DNA from: Crocosphaera watsonii WH 8501
GTDB taxonomy: Bacteria; Cyanobacteriota; Cyanobacteriia; Cyanobacteriales; Microcystaceae
Direction of reading: 5' to 3'
NCBI RefSeq assembly: GCF_000167195.1
Contig: NZ_AADV02000004.1
Span: 119,979-183,978 of the forward strand
Length of the DNA stretch: 64,000 bases
Numbering within the stretch: position 1 is the stretch's first letter; each line of letters opens with the position of its first letter. The notes beneath the pieces are model-generated. The model was not told where the DNA came from. It searched no databases and worked only from the letters and a program-made list of their open reading frames with translations. Of the stretch, positions 19,346 to 29,600 are shown piece after piece. The translations under genes were made by a program, and so were the position numbers.

Positions 19346-20556
19346 TTGAAGCTAAAACAGACAAATCATCCCTTAACCCCGTCGATGGTCGATGATTTAC
19401 GTTTAGCAGCCTCAAAAATGACGGGAGCAGAGCGTCGTTCATTTCAAGCTGAAATGTGTCTCAAGTATTGTGGAGGAAGTGCCAGACAAACCGAAATCGT
19501 GTTTGGTTGGGGGAGAAAAAATGTTCAACTTGGATTACATGAAAAACGAACTGGGATAGTGTGTTTAGGATTACAATCAGTCAATAGTGGATGTAAAAAA
19601 TGGGAGGAAAGATACCCAATAGTTGCCCAATCATTGAAAGAAATAGCCGAAGCTCACGCACAACAAAACCCCACATTTAATAACCCCATTGCCTATACAA
19701 GATTAACGGCGGCTGAAGCCATTAAACAATTAAGAAATCTAGGATATAATGGAGAGGAGGTTCCTGCTGCTTCGACAATGGCAGATATTTTAAATCGTTT
19801 GGGCTATCGATTAAGAAAAGTGGTAAAAGCTAAACCTAAAAAAAAATCTCGGAGACGGACGCTATCTTCGAGAATATAGAGAAAAAAGATAGAAAAAAAG
19901 ACCCTTCTGTGAAACGTTTAAGTATGGATTGTAAAGCAACTGTGGAAATAGGAGAATATTCACGTGGCGGACAAACCAGAGGTTATAATCAAGCTCAAGA
20001 TCATGATATGGGAACTAAAGAAAAATACGTTCCTTGTGGGATTGTAGATAAAGAGACAGGGCAACTTTATGTAACTTTTGGAAGTTCTTATAAAACGAGT
20101 GATTTCATGGTAGATAACTTGGAGCAATGGTGGACAAGTCTGAGTATAACTGAAAAGCAGCAACTAGAGAACATCCAATTTAAAGTTGATAATGGACCAG
20201 AAAATAGTGGAAGAAGAAGGCAATTTTTGAAGAGAATGGTAGAGTTTGCCGACCAAACTAAGAAATCTATTCAATTACTATATTTTCCTCCTTATCACAG
20301 TAAATATAATCCCATAGAAAGATGTTGGGGAATTTTAGAGAGGCATTGGAACGGAACACTTCTGAGAAATGCTCAAACGATGTTAGCTTGGGTAAAAACT
20401 ATGACATGGAAAGGCTTAAATCCGATAGTTAAGTTAAGTAAAAAAGTTTATCAAAAAGGCATTTCTTTAACGAAAAAAGAGATGAAGGAAATTGAGAAAC
20501 GTTTAGAACGTAATCCTCACTTACCTAAATGGGATATTTTGATTAGACCCAGTTAG
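19346..20556 (+). CDS. ISAzo13-family transposase, two frames joined at a run of nine A
   Basis: The first frame (19346-19879, TTG start) carries the N-terminal region (LRLAASKMTGAERRSFQAEM, ARQTEIVFGWGR). The second (19909-20556, open upstream) has KRLSMDCKATVEIGEYSRGG, VDNGPENSG and PYHSKYNPIERCWG, the DDE core of the family. At 19838-19846 there are nine A residues. A -1 slip there joins KPKKK to ISETDAIFENIEKKD, giving a continuous ~400-residue protein. Such A runs are known slippery sites for ribosomes and RNA polymerase, so expression by slippage is plausible. Loss or gain of one A by mutation is the alternative. Confidence 0.85.
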
Positions 20557-20661
20557 TCTAAAAAGTTAATAAGAGTGTAAAATTAAGTGAATTTCCTTTT
20601 TAAAAATAGTCAAAGCTAATTTAAAAGTTAGCGTATTTCTTTCTTTTAGATAGGGAGGTTT

Positions 20662-20694
20662 TTGTTCGCGGAAAGTATCCGCGAACAACTTTTT
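20662..20694 (+). terminator. Terminator-like hairpin after the ISAzo13 transposase
   Basis: TTGTTCGCGGA pairs perfectly with TCCGCGAACAA across five bases and is followed by a T-rich tract. It lies inside the right end of the element, about 105 bases after the transposase stop. Confidence 0.65.
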
Positions 20695-20776
20695 ATTTTT
20701 CCCTTTTCGCTTATTTGAGATGTTCTACAAACAGATTCTGAGAATGGGTGGGAAACTTTTTCTTGGAAATCACCTT

Positions 20777-20915
20777 GCAATATTCTTTTATTCAAAATAA
20801 CATTAACTCTATTTTGAGTTGCCATTAATTCCTCATCATTTTTAATGGGACGAGGGGGAAACTCCATTACCAACTGTAAATAATAATTATTAGCTTCTTT
20901 TAAACCAATCGTCAT
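20777..20915 (-). pseudogene. HigA-like antitoxin, N-terminal fragment
   Basis: The 46 native residues include LQLVMEFPPRPIKNDEEL and the ATQNRVNVILNKRIL pattern. These match the N-terminus of a cyanobacterial HigA/XRE-type antitoxin family that normally continues with TQDE..YL and a helix-turn-helix. At 20776 the frame runs into the right end of the ISAzo13 element and ends in unrelated residues at 20646. The DNA-binding part and any toxin gene are absent. Confidence 0.65.
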
Positions 20916-21016
20916 TTTTCCAAGTCTCCTTACTATAGTTTGCGTGAGTTAAAATTTTATTGCTCAAATGTTATTAGATGATTATATAATAAAAAGAAAG
21001 TCAGACAAATAAAACA

Positions 21017-21577
21017 GTGGTTAAAACACCATCTAAACCTTTAATCCTAGAAGAATTTTTAATCCTTCCTGAAACAAAACCCGGGACGGAATTTATTAAA
21101 GGAAAAATTAGACAAAAACCTATGCCACAAGGAGAACACAGTTTATTACAAGGCGAACTTTGTGAAACCATTAATTTTGCAGCAAAACGACCACAAATAG
21201 CTAGAGCATTTCCAGAATTACGTTGTACCTTTGAGGGAAATTCTATTATTCCTGATGTATCTGTTTTTCGTTGGTCAAGAATTCCTAAAACTTCAGCAGG
21301 AAAAATTGCCAATCGTTTTGAAATACATCCTGATTGGTCAATTGAAATTTTATCCCCTCGTCAAAGTTACACGAGAGTATTAGAAAATCTGTTATATTGT
21401 TCTCAATATGGCACAGAATTGGGTTGGTTAATTGATCCCGGAGAAGAAAGTATTTTAGGGATTTTTCCCGAACAAAAAGTACAATTATTTCGAGGCAAGC
21501 AACAATTACCTATATTAACGGGAATTGATTTACAGTTAACCGTTGAACAAATATTTAATTGGTTAAAATTTTCTTGA
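21017..21577 (+). CDS. Uma2 family endonuclease-like protein (DUF820)
   Basis: The 186-residue protein starts at GTG 21017. It has the Uma2 pattern: an EFIKGKIRQKPMP strand, HSLLQGELCETI, the PDVSVF acidic strand (Asp of a PD-(D/E)XK-like core), DWSIEILSP, and LGWLIDPGEESILGIF. These proteins are abundant in cyanobacteria, often near IS elements. The restriction-like fold is known from structure, but the cellular role is not. Confidence 0.88.
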   Translation: MVKTPSKPLILEEFLILPETKPGTEFIKGKIRQKPMPQGEHSLLQGELCETINFAAKRPQIARAFPELRCTFEGNSIIPDVSVFRWSRIPKTSAGKIANRFEIHPDWSIEILSPRQSYTRVLENLLYCSQYGTELGWLIDPGEESILGIFPEQKVQLFRGKQQLPILTGIDLQLTVEQIFNWLKFS

Positions 21578-21624
21578 ATTTGATTATTTTTTGTCCCAAA
21601 GATGAAACTGTAAAGTAGTTTGAT

Positions 21625-21945
21625 TTATAAATTTTCCATTTCTTGCTTAGCCCACTCTCTATATTTTGGATTAGGATCGAATTGGTGTATGTAGTTTAGA
21701 ATTATTCGCTTTTCATACTTATTTAACGAGTTATTTGTTAAATACTCTTGTTTCAAGATTTCCATTGTTTCAACTTCTTTCTCAATATAAAATTGTTTAT
21801 GAGCTATTTGTAATTCATTAGATTTATTAGTATTTTTTATATTCGGTGAAAATATTACAGATACTAGCATAGATACTGTAGCAACTAACAGAATAGTTAA
21901 AGTAGCTAAACCAACGAATTTGTCAAGGGATTCAGTCCGAGACAT
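21625..21945 (-). CDS. Small membrane protein, unknown; frame open further upstream
   Basis: From the ATG at 21945 the protein has 106 residues with one membrane helix (LATLTILLVATVSMLVSVIF, residues ~13-32) and a charged C-terminal domain ending YREWAKQEMENL. I do not recognise a family. The same frame stays open upstream to about 22131, encoding a glycine/asparagine-rich DVQGQGAGTDNN segment and a KIEEKTSEK linker, but with no usable start codon. The longer reading may therefore be the C-terminal part of a gene whose start was lost when the TnpB element inserted just beyond. Confidence 0.5.
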   Translation of the reverse strand: MSRTESLDKFVGLATLTILLVATVSMLVSVIFSPNIKNTNKSNELQIAHKQFYIEKEVETMEILKQEYLTNNSLNKYEKRIILNYIHQFDPNPKYREWAKQEMENL

Positions 21946-22195
21946 AGAGTTAAGAATTACTCTTGAAAATTCATCAGGAGTTTTCTTAGAAGAAGAAAGA
22001 TTTGTATCTGTTTTTTCTGATGTTTTCTCTTCTATCTTAGGGTGTGGAGGAAATGAAGCCGAATGATAATAATAAGTACTATTATTATCTGTCCCTGCTC
22101 CTTGTCCTTGAACATCGATACAATATCCGAATTATATCATCTCAAATTATCTGGAGACTGAAACGAAGAATTACTGATCTTAAAAAATAAAATTG

Positions 22196-23572
22196 GGGGT
22201 GACCAGAAAATCAGGGGTGCAGGTTCCCCGCCTGTCTTGATGCAGTCGCTCCTTGATGGGAACCACCAAGACCGCGCTGCATCGCTTTACGGCGCACAGT
22301 CTAAGATTTTATGTTACACTCAGAGTACGCCAATAAATCTAGCGTCAAATGATAGTCTTAGAGTTTAAGATAAAAGGGAAAACAAAGCAGTATCAAGCCA
22401 TCGACGAAGCCATCAGAACATTCCAATTTGTTCGCAATAAGTGCTTGCGTTATTGGATGGATGGTCAAAAGGTTAATCGTGCCGAACTATATCGGTACAA
22501 TACTAAACTGCGATCTGAATTTTCTTTTGTTCAAGACCTAAACTCTCATGCTTGCCAAGCTTCTGTAGAAAGATGCTGGTCATCTATAGCTAGATTTTTT
22601 GATAATTGTAAAAAACAAATCCCTGGCAAAAAAGGTTATCCACGTTTCAAGAAAAATACTCGTTCAGTTGAGTATAAAACCAGTGGATGGAAACTTTTAG
22701 ACCCGAAACATATTGAGTTTACTGATAAAAAAGAAATTGGTAAACTCAAGCTAATTGGAACTTGGGATTTAGCTTTTTATCCTCAAGATAAGATCAAAAG
22801 AGTTAGGTTAGTGCGTAGAGCAGATGGTTATTATTGTCAATTCTGCATTTCTGTTGATATCAAAGAAGAATTACCACCAACTCATCAAACCATTGGTTTA
22901 GACGTTGGTTTAAAGGAATTCTATACTGATTCAATGGGGCAAACTGAACCAAACCCTAGATTTTATCGTCAAGGAGAAAAAAGATTAAAGTTTCATCAAC
23001 GGCGTATTTCTCGAAAAAAGAAAGGCTCAACCAACCGTAAAAAAGCCATTAATAAACTTGGTCGTAAACATCTCAAAATAAGTAGGCAACGTGAAGAACA
23101 CGCTAAGAGACTAGCGCGTTGCGTAATCCAATCTAACGATTTTGTCGCTTACGAAGATTTGAGGATTAGGAACCTAGTTAAAAACCATTGTTTGGCTAAG
23201 TCAATTAATGATGCTGGTTGGTATCAATTTAGAAAATGGTTAGAGTATTTTGGAAAAAAAATGGGCAGAGTAACTGTTGCAGTTAATCCTGCTTATACAA
23301 GCCAAATTTGTTCTAATTGTGGGGCTGTCGTTAAAAAATCCTTATCTACAAGGACTCATGTTTGTGCTTGTGGATGTCGATTAGATAGAGACGAAAACGC
23401 AGCCATAAATATTCTTAATCGAGCCTTGGGTACTGTAGGGCATACAGGAACCTGGATCTTAGATCCGAACACTTCAGGAGATTTGTCCTCTACTTTTGTT
23501 GGAGCAATCCTGCATCAGCAAGACGAGTCGTTGATTGAAGAATCCCCGTGCCTTTAGGTCGGGGAGTGTCAA
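22196..23572 (+). mobile_element. Solo tnpB element of IS200/IS605 (IS1341-like) type
   Basis: The left part (22196-22348) contains a GC-rich structured leader. GATGCAG at about 22239 pairs with CTGCATC at about 22277, among other stems. The right end is a hairpin, CCCC...GGGG (23544-23564), closing with AGTGTCAA, which overlaps the last codons of tnpB. No tnpA (Y1 transposase) is present, so it depends on a transposase elsewhere. In related elements the 3' end of tnpB and the right end yield the guide (omega) RNA, so the guide would read into the sequence after 23572. The left boundary is approximate. Confidence 0.75.
22349..23557 (+). CDS. tnpB: RNA-guided endonuclease TnpB, intact
   Basis: The 402-residue protein begins MIVLEFKIKGKTKQYQAIDE and has the N-terminal helical and OrfB regions. 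The RuvC residues are GLDVGLKEF (Asp), VAYEDLRIRNL (Glu) and DRDENAAINI (Asp). The zinc finger is CSNCG...CACGC. TnpB proteins are omega-RNA-guided nucleases that help retain the parent transposon by cutting the empty donor site. The C-terminal ESPCL is encoded by the right-end hairpin. All catalytic residues are present, so it may be active. Confidence 0.93.
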   Translation: MIVLEFKIKGKTKQYQAIDEAIRTFQFVRNKCLRYWMDGQKVNRAELYRYNTKLRSEFSFVQDLNSHACQASVERCWSSIARFFDNCKKQIPGKKGYPRFKKNTRSVEYKTSGWKLLDPKHIEFTDKKEIGKLKLIGTWDLAFYPQDKIKRVRLVRRADGYYCQFCISVDIKEELPPTHQTIGLDVGLKEFYTDSMGQTEPNPRFYRQGEKRLKFHQRRISRKKKGSTNRKKAINKLGRKHLKISRQREEHAKRLARCVIQSNDFVAYEDLRIRNLVKNHCLAKSINDAGWYQFRKWLEYFGKKMGRVTVAVNPAYTSQICSNCGAVVKKSLSTRTHVCACGCRLDRDENAAINILNRALGTVGHTGTWILDPNTSGDLSSTFVGAILHQQDESLIEESPCL

Positions 23573-23606
23573 ATTAACCCACATCACACCCCCTACACCA
23601 ACATAT

Positions 23607-25013
23607 TTATTGAGGACGATTACCGTAGAAAAGTTGCATACTTTCCACGGTTAAAACTTGGGGAGGAGTTGCATCGGGAGGATAAAGAAAATCAACTTCA
23701 ACCTTTCTTTGTTCCCCTGGTTTCAAATTAAATCTCACCAAAGGTTCTCCTTTTTGTCCTTGTCGCTGTACTAGATGAAAGAAACGTTCTTGAGGTTTTC
23801 CCTGCCGATCTTCATAATTCACCTGTACTGTTCCCCGAAAGAATACTTGACCTTCGGGACGACGGGAAAAGATTAGGCGATCGGCGTATTCATTTTTCTT
23901 AAAAGGAGTTTGCAAGGTTACAGCAACGGTTTGGGGTTGATTAGTTTTATTAACCAAAGGCAAAGTTAAACTATAGTGTACCCCATAGTTACCATGAGCT
24001 TTATAAGCAGTATCAGGATAACGCACTAACATGGGTGCGCTTTGTATCTGTCGAGTGCCGTGGGTTCCGGTTGTTACCGTACTTAGGGGATAAGAAAACG
24101 CCCCACCTCGTCCAGGAATACTCAGGTAAGGTTTATCCGCTCCATCGCTCAGTGTTGCTTCCCATTCCGATCCCACAGAAATACCAGCAACACGGCCATA
24201 AATGGTTTTATCCCCATAGTCAGTATCTAGGGGGGTGGGGGCTAAATCTCTGGGATAGATTAAAGCGCCTTGGGTGATAATTCTTCGCCATTCGTTGAGG
24301 TTGGGTTGTCGATAAGAAATCTTGACTTTTTCTTTGTCCCCTTCCTGATATTTAATTTGTTCTGGAACTTCATACAGGGCTAAATTAGCCATATAAAGTG
24401 GTCCATCGCTATGTACCCGTAAAAAAGTTGAGCGCGCACCACTGGGTTGAATGGGGAGGGCAAACAACATCCGACTTTGGTAAGGTGGAATAGAAATAAG
24501 ACGGGATAATTCTTTTTGGTTAACCCCTCGTAAAATGTCCCCCATTAAACGGGAACCCGGACCGGAAAAAACTTGCCCCGATGGATCTTCAACGATAGGA
24601 GGAAGATTAATGAACGGTGCATCAGAAGAGTTAATATAACTGATTCCTTGCTTGATATTGACCATTATGGTCTTAGAGGTAGGGTTATGTACCAAAAGAC
24701 CTTGATAAAGGGTTTTATTCCCTTGAGCCGGTCGGGAAATATGATGGGTGAAAACGTCAAAACGGCCTTCTACCGCATGATTGAGATGCGCTCTAGGGTT
24801 TCTTTTGCCATTAACAGGAAAGGTGGATAATAAAACCCCTTCCCTAGAAACAACTTCCGGGCTATTGCTATTGAAAACTAAAACATCATTGAGTTGCCCA
24901 GGTAAAGGGCGTATCTCTTGAGGTTGAGTGATAAATTGAGGGTTCCTTTCCCTGTAGGTCAAAGGATAGGAGGCTGTTTGTGCGATTAGAAGTGGTGATA
25001 GTAATGAAAGCAT
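23607..25013 (-). CDS. DUF3370 domain protein, exported
   Basis: The 468-residue protein starts with a short signal-like segment (LSLLSPLLIAQTASYPL) followed by the DUF3370 pattern, with residues such as RPLPGQLNDVLVFNSN, TFPVNGKRNPRAHLNHA and GRFDVFTHH. The family is almost wholly cyanobacterial and is predicted to be all-beta and periplasmic or surface located; its function is unknown. The 3' end lies 34 bases from the right end of the TnpB element. Confidence 0.85.
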   Translation of the reverse strand: MLSLLSPLLIAQTASYPLTYRERNPQFITQPQEIRPLPGQLNDVLVFNSNSPEVVSREGVLLSTFPVNGKRNPRAHLNHAVEGRFDVFTHHISRPAQGNKTLYQGLLVHNPTSKTIMVNIKQGISYINSSDAPFINLPPIVEDPSGQVFSGPGSRLMGDILRGVNQKELSRLISIPPYQSRMLFALPIQPSGARSTFLRVHSDGPLYMANLALYEVPEQIKYQEGDKEKVKISYRQPNLNEWRRIITQGALIYPRDLAPTPLDTDYGDKTIYGRVAGISVGSEWEATLSDGADKPYLSIPGRGGAFSYPLSTVTTGTHGTRQIQSAPMLVRYPDTAYKAHGNYGVHYSLTLPLVNKTNQPQTVAVTLQTPFKKNEYADRLIFSRRPEGQVFFRGTVQVNYEDRQGKPQERFFHLVQRQGQKGEPLVRFNLKPGEQRKVEVDFLYPPDATPPQVLTVESMQLFYGNRPQ

Positions 25014-25242
25014 AGATATAAAACCAGCAATTTTAAAACAGAGTTAATTATTTTAGCTTTTTTTTAGATTGCCGTCATTGAGGAGTAATTGTCAATTCAT
25101 AGATAGAAAAGAACCAAAACAGGATAAATTGGTTCCCATTACTTTTGTAAATCGCTCTAGGCTAACACAAACTTTCGTTGAAGGGTCAGGATCGTTCCAT
25201 TGAAATTTTGAATCTTGACTATAGGGGGTGACTGGGAGACGT

Positions 25243-25274
25243 GGTGACTGGGTGACTGGGTGACTGGGTGACTG
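25243..25274. repeat. Short tandem repeat, GGTGACTG x4
   Basis: There are four perfect copies of the octamer GGTGACTG, with a related GGTGACTGGG just before (25227). It lies between the DUF3370 and guaB3 genes and encodes nothing recognisable. Short tandemly repeated repeats of this kind are common between cyanobacterial genes. Confidence 0.85.
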
Positions 25275-25341
25275 GCAGTGTGAGGATCCTCGGGACACTC
25301 ACTCAACCAAAATATTTAGACACCCACTTGAAAAGTGCGAT

Positions 25342-26505
25342 CTACTTACCCATACCCAACTGCTGAGCTTTCTGATAAACTTTTCCTTCCGTTAATAGGG
25401 AGGGTGCAATAACCACCTCAACTTCCTGCATTTCTTTGAGATCCTTGGCTCCTAAGGTTCCCATACTGGTTTGTAAGGCTCCTAATAAATTATGGGTGCC
25501 ATCGTCTAATTTAGCAGGGCCGGTGAGAATTTCCTGGATGGTGCCTGTGGTTCCCACATTGATACGGGTTCCTCTGGGTAATACAGGGGAAGGGGTGGCC
25601 ATACCCCAATGATAATCCCTGCCAGGGGACTCGGCGGCACGGGCAATGGGAGATCCGATCATCACTGCATCGGCACCACAGGCGATACATTTACAGATGT
25701 CTCCCCCGGTGACAATACCTCCATCGGCCACCACTGGAACATAACGGCCTGTTTCTCGTTGATAATCATCCCTGGCCGCTGCACAGTCTGCGATCGCAGT
25801 TGGTTGGGGAACTCCTACCCCTAACACTCCCCGAGAGGTACAAGCTGCCCCCGGACCAATACCGACTAAAAGGGCGGCTGCTCCTGCTTTCATCAAGTTT
25901 AAAGCCACTTCATAAGTAACACAGTTACCAAAAATGACAGGCATGGGCATTTCTTGGCAAAATCCCTCTAAATTAAGGGGCGTAATCGATTCTGGGGATA
26001 AATGGGCCGTAGATACCACCGTTGCTTGTACAAATAATAGATCCGCTCCGGCTTCTGCAACAATATTTCCATATTTAGATGCACCGGCAGGGGTTAAACT
26101 GACTGCGGCAATACCACCGTTGTTTTTGATCTCAATGATGCGCTGTTTAATTAATTCTGGTTGAATGGGTTTTGCGTATAGTTCCTGCATTAACCCCACA
26201 AACTCAGATTTACCTACGGAAACAATGCGATCGAGAATTGGCTTAGGATCTTCGTAACGAGTTTGAATCCCTTCTAAATTAAGAACACCGATCGCTCCTA
26301 AGTCTGAGAGTAACCCGGCCATTTTCACATCCACCACACTATCCATAGCACTAGCTAAAATGGGGATGCTCCGTTCAATACCACCAATAGTCCAGGAAGT
26401 ATCGGCTAAACTAGGGTCTAAGGTACGATTGCCAGGTACAAGAGCGATTTCGTCTATCCCGTAAGCACGTCGGGCTGTTTTGTTGCGACCAATAATAATA
26501 TTCAC
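25342..26505 (-). CDS. guaB3: GuaB3 family IMP dehydrogenase-like protein
   Basis: The 387-residue TIM-barrel protein lacks the CBS (Bateman) domain of normal IMP dehydrogenase. Seen are [26 protein letters not shown] with the catalytic Cys, [15 protein letters not shown], and [14 protein letters not shown]. GuaB3 proteins occur in cyanobacteria and actinobacteria; I recall reports of IMP dehydrogenase activity, but treat that as uncertain. It would act in guanine nucleotide synthesis. It is divergent from the TamB-like gene, with about 150 bases between the starts. Confidence 0.88.
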   Translation of the reverse strand: MNIIIGRNKTARRAYGIDEIALVPGNRTLDPSLADTSWTIGGIERSIPILASAMDSVVDVKMAGLLSDLGAIGVLNLEGIQTRYEDPKPILDRIVSVGKSEFVGLMQELYAKPIQPELIKQRIIEIKNNGGIAAVSLTPAGASKYGNIVAEAGADLLFVQATVVSTAHLSPESITPLNLEGFCQEMPMPVIFGNCVTYEVALNLMKAGAAALLVGIGPGAACTSRGVLGVGVPQPTAIADCAAARDDYQRETGRYVPVVADGGIVTGGDICKCIACGADAVMIGSPIARAAESPGRDYHWGMATPSPVLPRGTRINVGTTGTIQEILTGPAKLDDGTHNLLGALQTSMGTLGAKDLKEMQEVEVVIAPSLLTEGKVYQKAQQLGMGK

Positions 26506-26661
26506 TTCTATATTCCATTCCCTAAGTATTAAATTAGGCTACCAAATTTTGAGGGTTTTGGGAAAGGGGTTCGTCTGCTAATGTTGATTTTAGGAACTAT
26601 AATAGTCCTAGAAAATCTGATTAGTAATCAGTGCAAATCTTTGGTGGTGTGGGTAAGTATT

Positions 26662-29600
26662 ATGAAAATAAACAGTTCTCCGAAGCGACGGGACTATGGC
26701 TTACAATGTCCTAAAAAGTTTAAACTTCACAGAAAACATCATTCTTGGGTGGGTTGGGGTGTCGGTGTTGTTTTGTTGGGACTTGGTGGGGGAACGGTTG
26801 CCGGGGGTTTATTGGTGCAACAAAACCTGACTCCTATGGTTGAGCAGCAACTTAGCCGTTTTCTTAATCGTCCTGTAGAGTTGGGAACATTAGAAACATT
26901 TTCTTTCAATTATATTCGCTTTGGTTCTACGGATCTCTTATCTACACCAACTGATCCGGCTAAGGTGTCTATGTCAGCTTTGAAAATTTCTTATAATCCT
27001 CTTAGCTATATTATTAATGGAAAATTAGAAATTGAAGTAACTGCTATCGAACCTTCTGCTTATTTAGAACAAGGTAAAAACCGTGATTGGTTAGTAACTA
27101 AGTTTAATAAATTAAATCCTAATAGTCCTGTCCGTTTCAAACATTTGACTATCGAAAAAGGTCAAGCTATTGTTGTTTCTCGTTCTGCTGAGGGGGAGAA
27201 AGAAGATCCTATAAACTTACAAAACTTATCAGGAATTATTCAAGTCATTCATGAGAGGAGAGAAATAAAATTTCAAGTAAATTCTCAGATAGTTGATAGT
27301 GGAAAGTTAAATGTATCTGGAGTATATGATCGAAATGAGAAAGCTACTAATTTATTGGTTAGGGGAAACCAAATCAATGCTAATAGAGTTAGTCAAATTT
27401 TGCCTATTCCTATAGAGTTAAAATCAGGTAAAGTTGATGCTAATTTAGAAGTATCATACGGCAACAAAAAAATAAAAAATTTACAAGGTGTCGCTAGGTT
27501 AAACCAAGTTAGTACGAGAATTAAGGGTTTACCTCAATCTTTAGTTGCTGAAGGAAACTTAATGTTTAAAGGTAGAAGAATTAAGTTTGATGAGGTTACT
27601 ACTAATTTTGGAGAAGTTACAGGTATTGTTAAAGGAAATATTGATTTAGATGAGGGTTTGAACTTAACAGCAAATACTCAAGTAACTTCAATTAAAGATG
27701 TTTTTAAAACTATTAAGCAAGACCCAAAAAATATGTCAGTATCTGGCAAGGTTGAAGGAGATTTAAAGGTTATAGGGGGCTTTAAAAATCCGCAGGTCTT
27801 CATATCTTTAAAGAACAAAGATAAAATAAGAATTGATCGGGTTGATTTTAGTAATGTAAAAGCAAATTTAGGGATCAATAAGCATCAAATTACTATTAAT
27901 AGTTTTCAAGCTGTTCCGACAATGGGTGGACAAGTAATAGGAAAAGGCAATATAAATCTTAATTCATCTTCTCGTTTATATTCTATCGATATTGAAGGTA
28001 AAGGTATTCCTACAGCTAGTTTGGCTAGTCTCTATGAAACAGATATTCCTAGCTATATTCATCAAGTTTCTACTCGTGTTAATTTATCAGGAAATCTCCA
28101 GAATAATACAAGTTTTAAAGCCAGAGGTGATGCTAATTTCCAAGCAAAAAGCGGAACAATAAAAGCCGAAAATTTTAGTTATAGTAATGGTGATTGGGGA
28201 GGAGATGTTATTGTTTCAGGTATTGATGTAGATAATTTTAATCTTCCTATTAAAAAGGGTAAAATACAAGGCAGATTTGCTGTTTCAGGAAACAGTAAAA
28301 AAACAATTAAAGATAGTTTAAAAGCCAATGGAGAATTAACAATAAAAGTTAATAATGGTTTTATAAATGCTAAAAATATACAATTTTTCCAAGGAAACTG
28401 GCAAGCTAAACTAGGGGTAAAAAATACTGAAATTAGGCAACTATTGCCTAAAACTGGTTTACAAGGTAGATTCAACGGATTTTTTGATGTTGCGGGTAAT
28501 CTAGAATCTAATCTTAACAATATTCAAGGTCAAGGTCAGGGAAGTTTGACCATAGGTGGAGGAAAAATTGTTGCTAATAATCTTTACTTAAATCAAGGTA
28601 AATGGTCAACTGAGATAACGAGTCAGAATGTTGATATTAAGAGTTTAACCAATAAAGTACCTGCAAAATTATCGGGAAAATTAAACAGTAATCTAACTCT
28701 AACAGGAGATATTACTCCTGAAACTTTTCTAAATAGTATTGAAGGAAAAGGTAACATCACATTATCCCTATCTCAAGGGGCGATCGCAGCTAAGGATCTC
28801 ACCATTACTCAAGGTGACTTTACTACTACCTTGATCCCTACTTCTCTCCCTCTAAAAACAATATCTACTAACTTAACTGGAAATTTAGCAGGAAACTTAG
28901 AGATTACAGGAAAATTAGACAAAATATCCCCAGAATATATACAAGCTAAAGGAAACTTACAATTTAGTCAAGGATTACCCTATATCAACCGTTCTCTAAC
29001 CACAGCTATACAATGGGATGGACAAAGATTAATTTTAGATGAGATCACAGCATCGGGGTTAACAGCAAAAGGATGGTTAGACGTTGATTTAAAGAACAAG
29101 AAAGGTATATTATCATCAATTAAAGGATTTTCTTTCGATATTGACGGAAAAAGTTTTGATATAGCTAGTTTTCCCTTATCCTTACCCGTTGAAAATGTAA
29201 ACTATTCAGGAAAACTAGACTTTAAAGGGGCGATCGCCGGAACACCTCAAACCCCTAATATTGAGGGAGAAATGGCGTTAGTTAACTTAAAAGTAGAAGA
29301 TATTACTTTCGAGCCTGTAATAAGCGGAAATATTCTCAAAAATCCCGAAAAAGGACTAGAATTAACTTTAAAGGGGACAAAAGACCAGATCCATTTGCAA
29401 CTTGATCCCCAACTCAACCCCCTTACTGTAACTATTAAACAGGAAAACATAGATTTAGTCGCTAATAAAGAAGACGATCGTTGGAAAATAGATATTAGTT
29501 CCCTTTCCTTACCTATTATCCAAAAAATTGCTCAAACAAAGCTCAAAAATAATCCTTTACTCCTGCAACCCATGACAGGAAAATTATCCGGTCAATTTAC

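Larger units (their letters stand above)
19161..20776 (+). mobile_element. ISAzo13-family insertion sequence
   Basis: The inverted ends are 19161-19188 and 20749-20776, starting AAGGTGATTTCC and matching at 24 of 28 positions. The left end interrupts the RND gene and the right end interrupts a HigA-like antitoxin gene. No target duplication is visible. The 1616-bp element holds one transposase in two overlapping frames and a terminator-like hairpin after it. Confidence 0.85.

Noticed and set aside
25243-25274. Short direct repeats considered as a CRISPR remnant
   Set aside because: The units are eight bases with no spacers, and no cas genes are present.
25092-25298. A 68-codon minus-strand frame overlapping the octamer repeat
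   Set aside because: It is low-complexity translation of the GGTGACTG repeat with no start signal or domain.
26581-26661. N-terminal extension of the first TamB-like protein to 26581
   Set aside because: The added residues put a second hydrophobic stretch before the basic N-terminus, while the ATG at 26662 gives the usual short basic start and single anchor.
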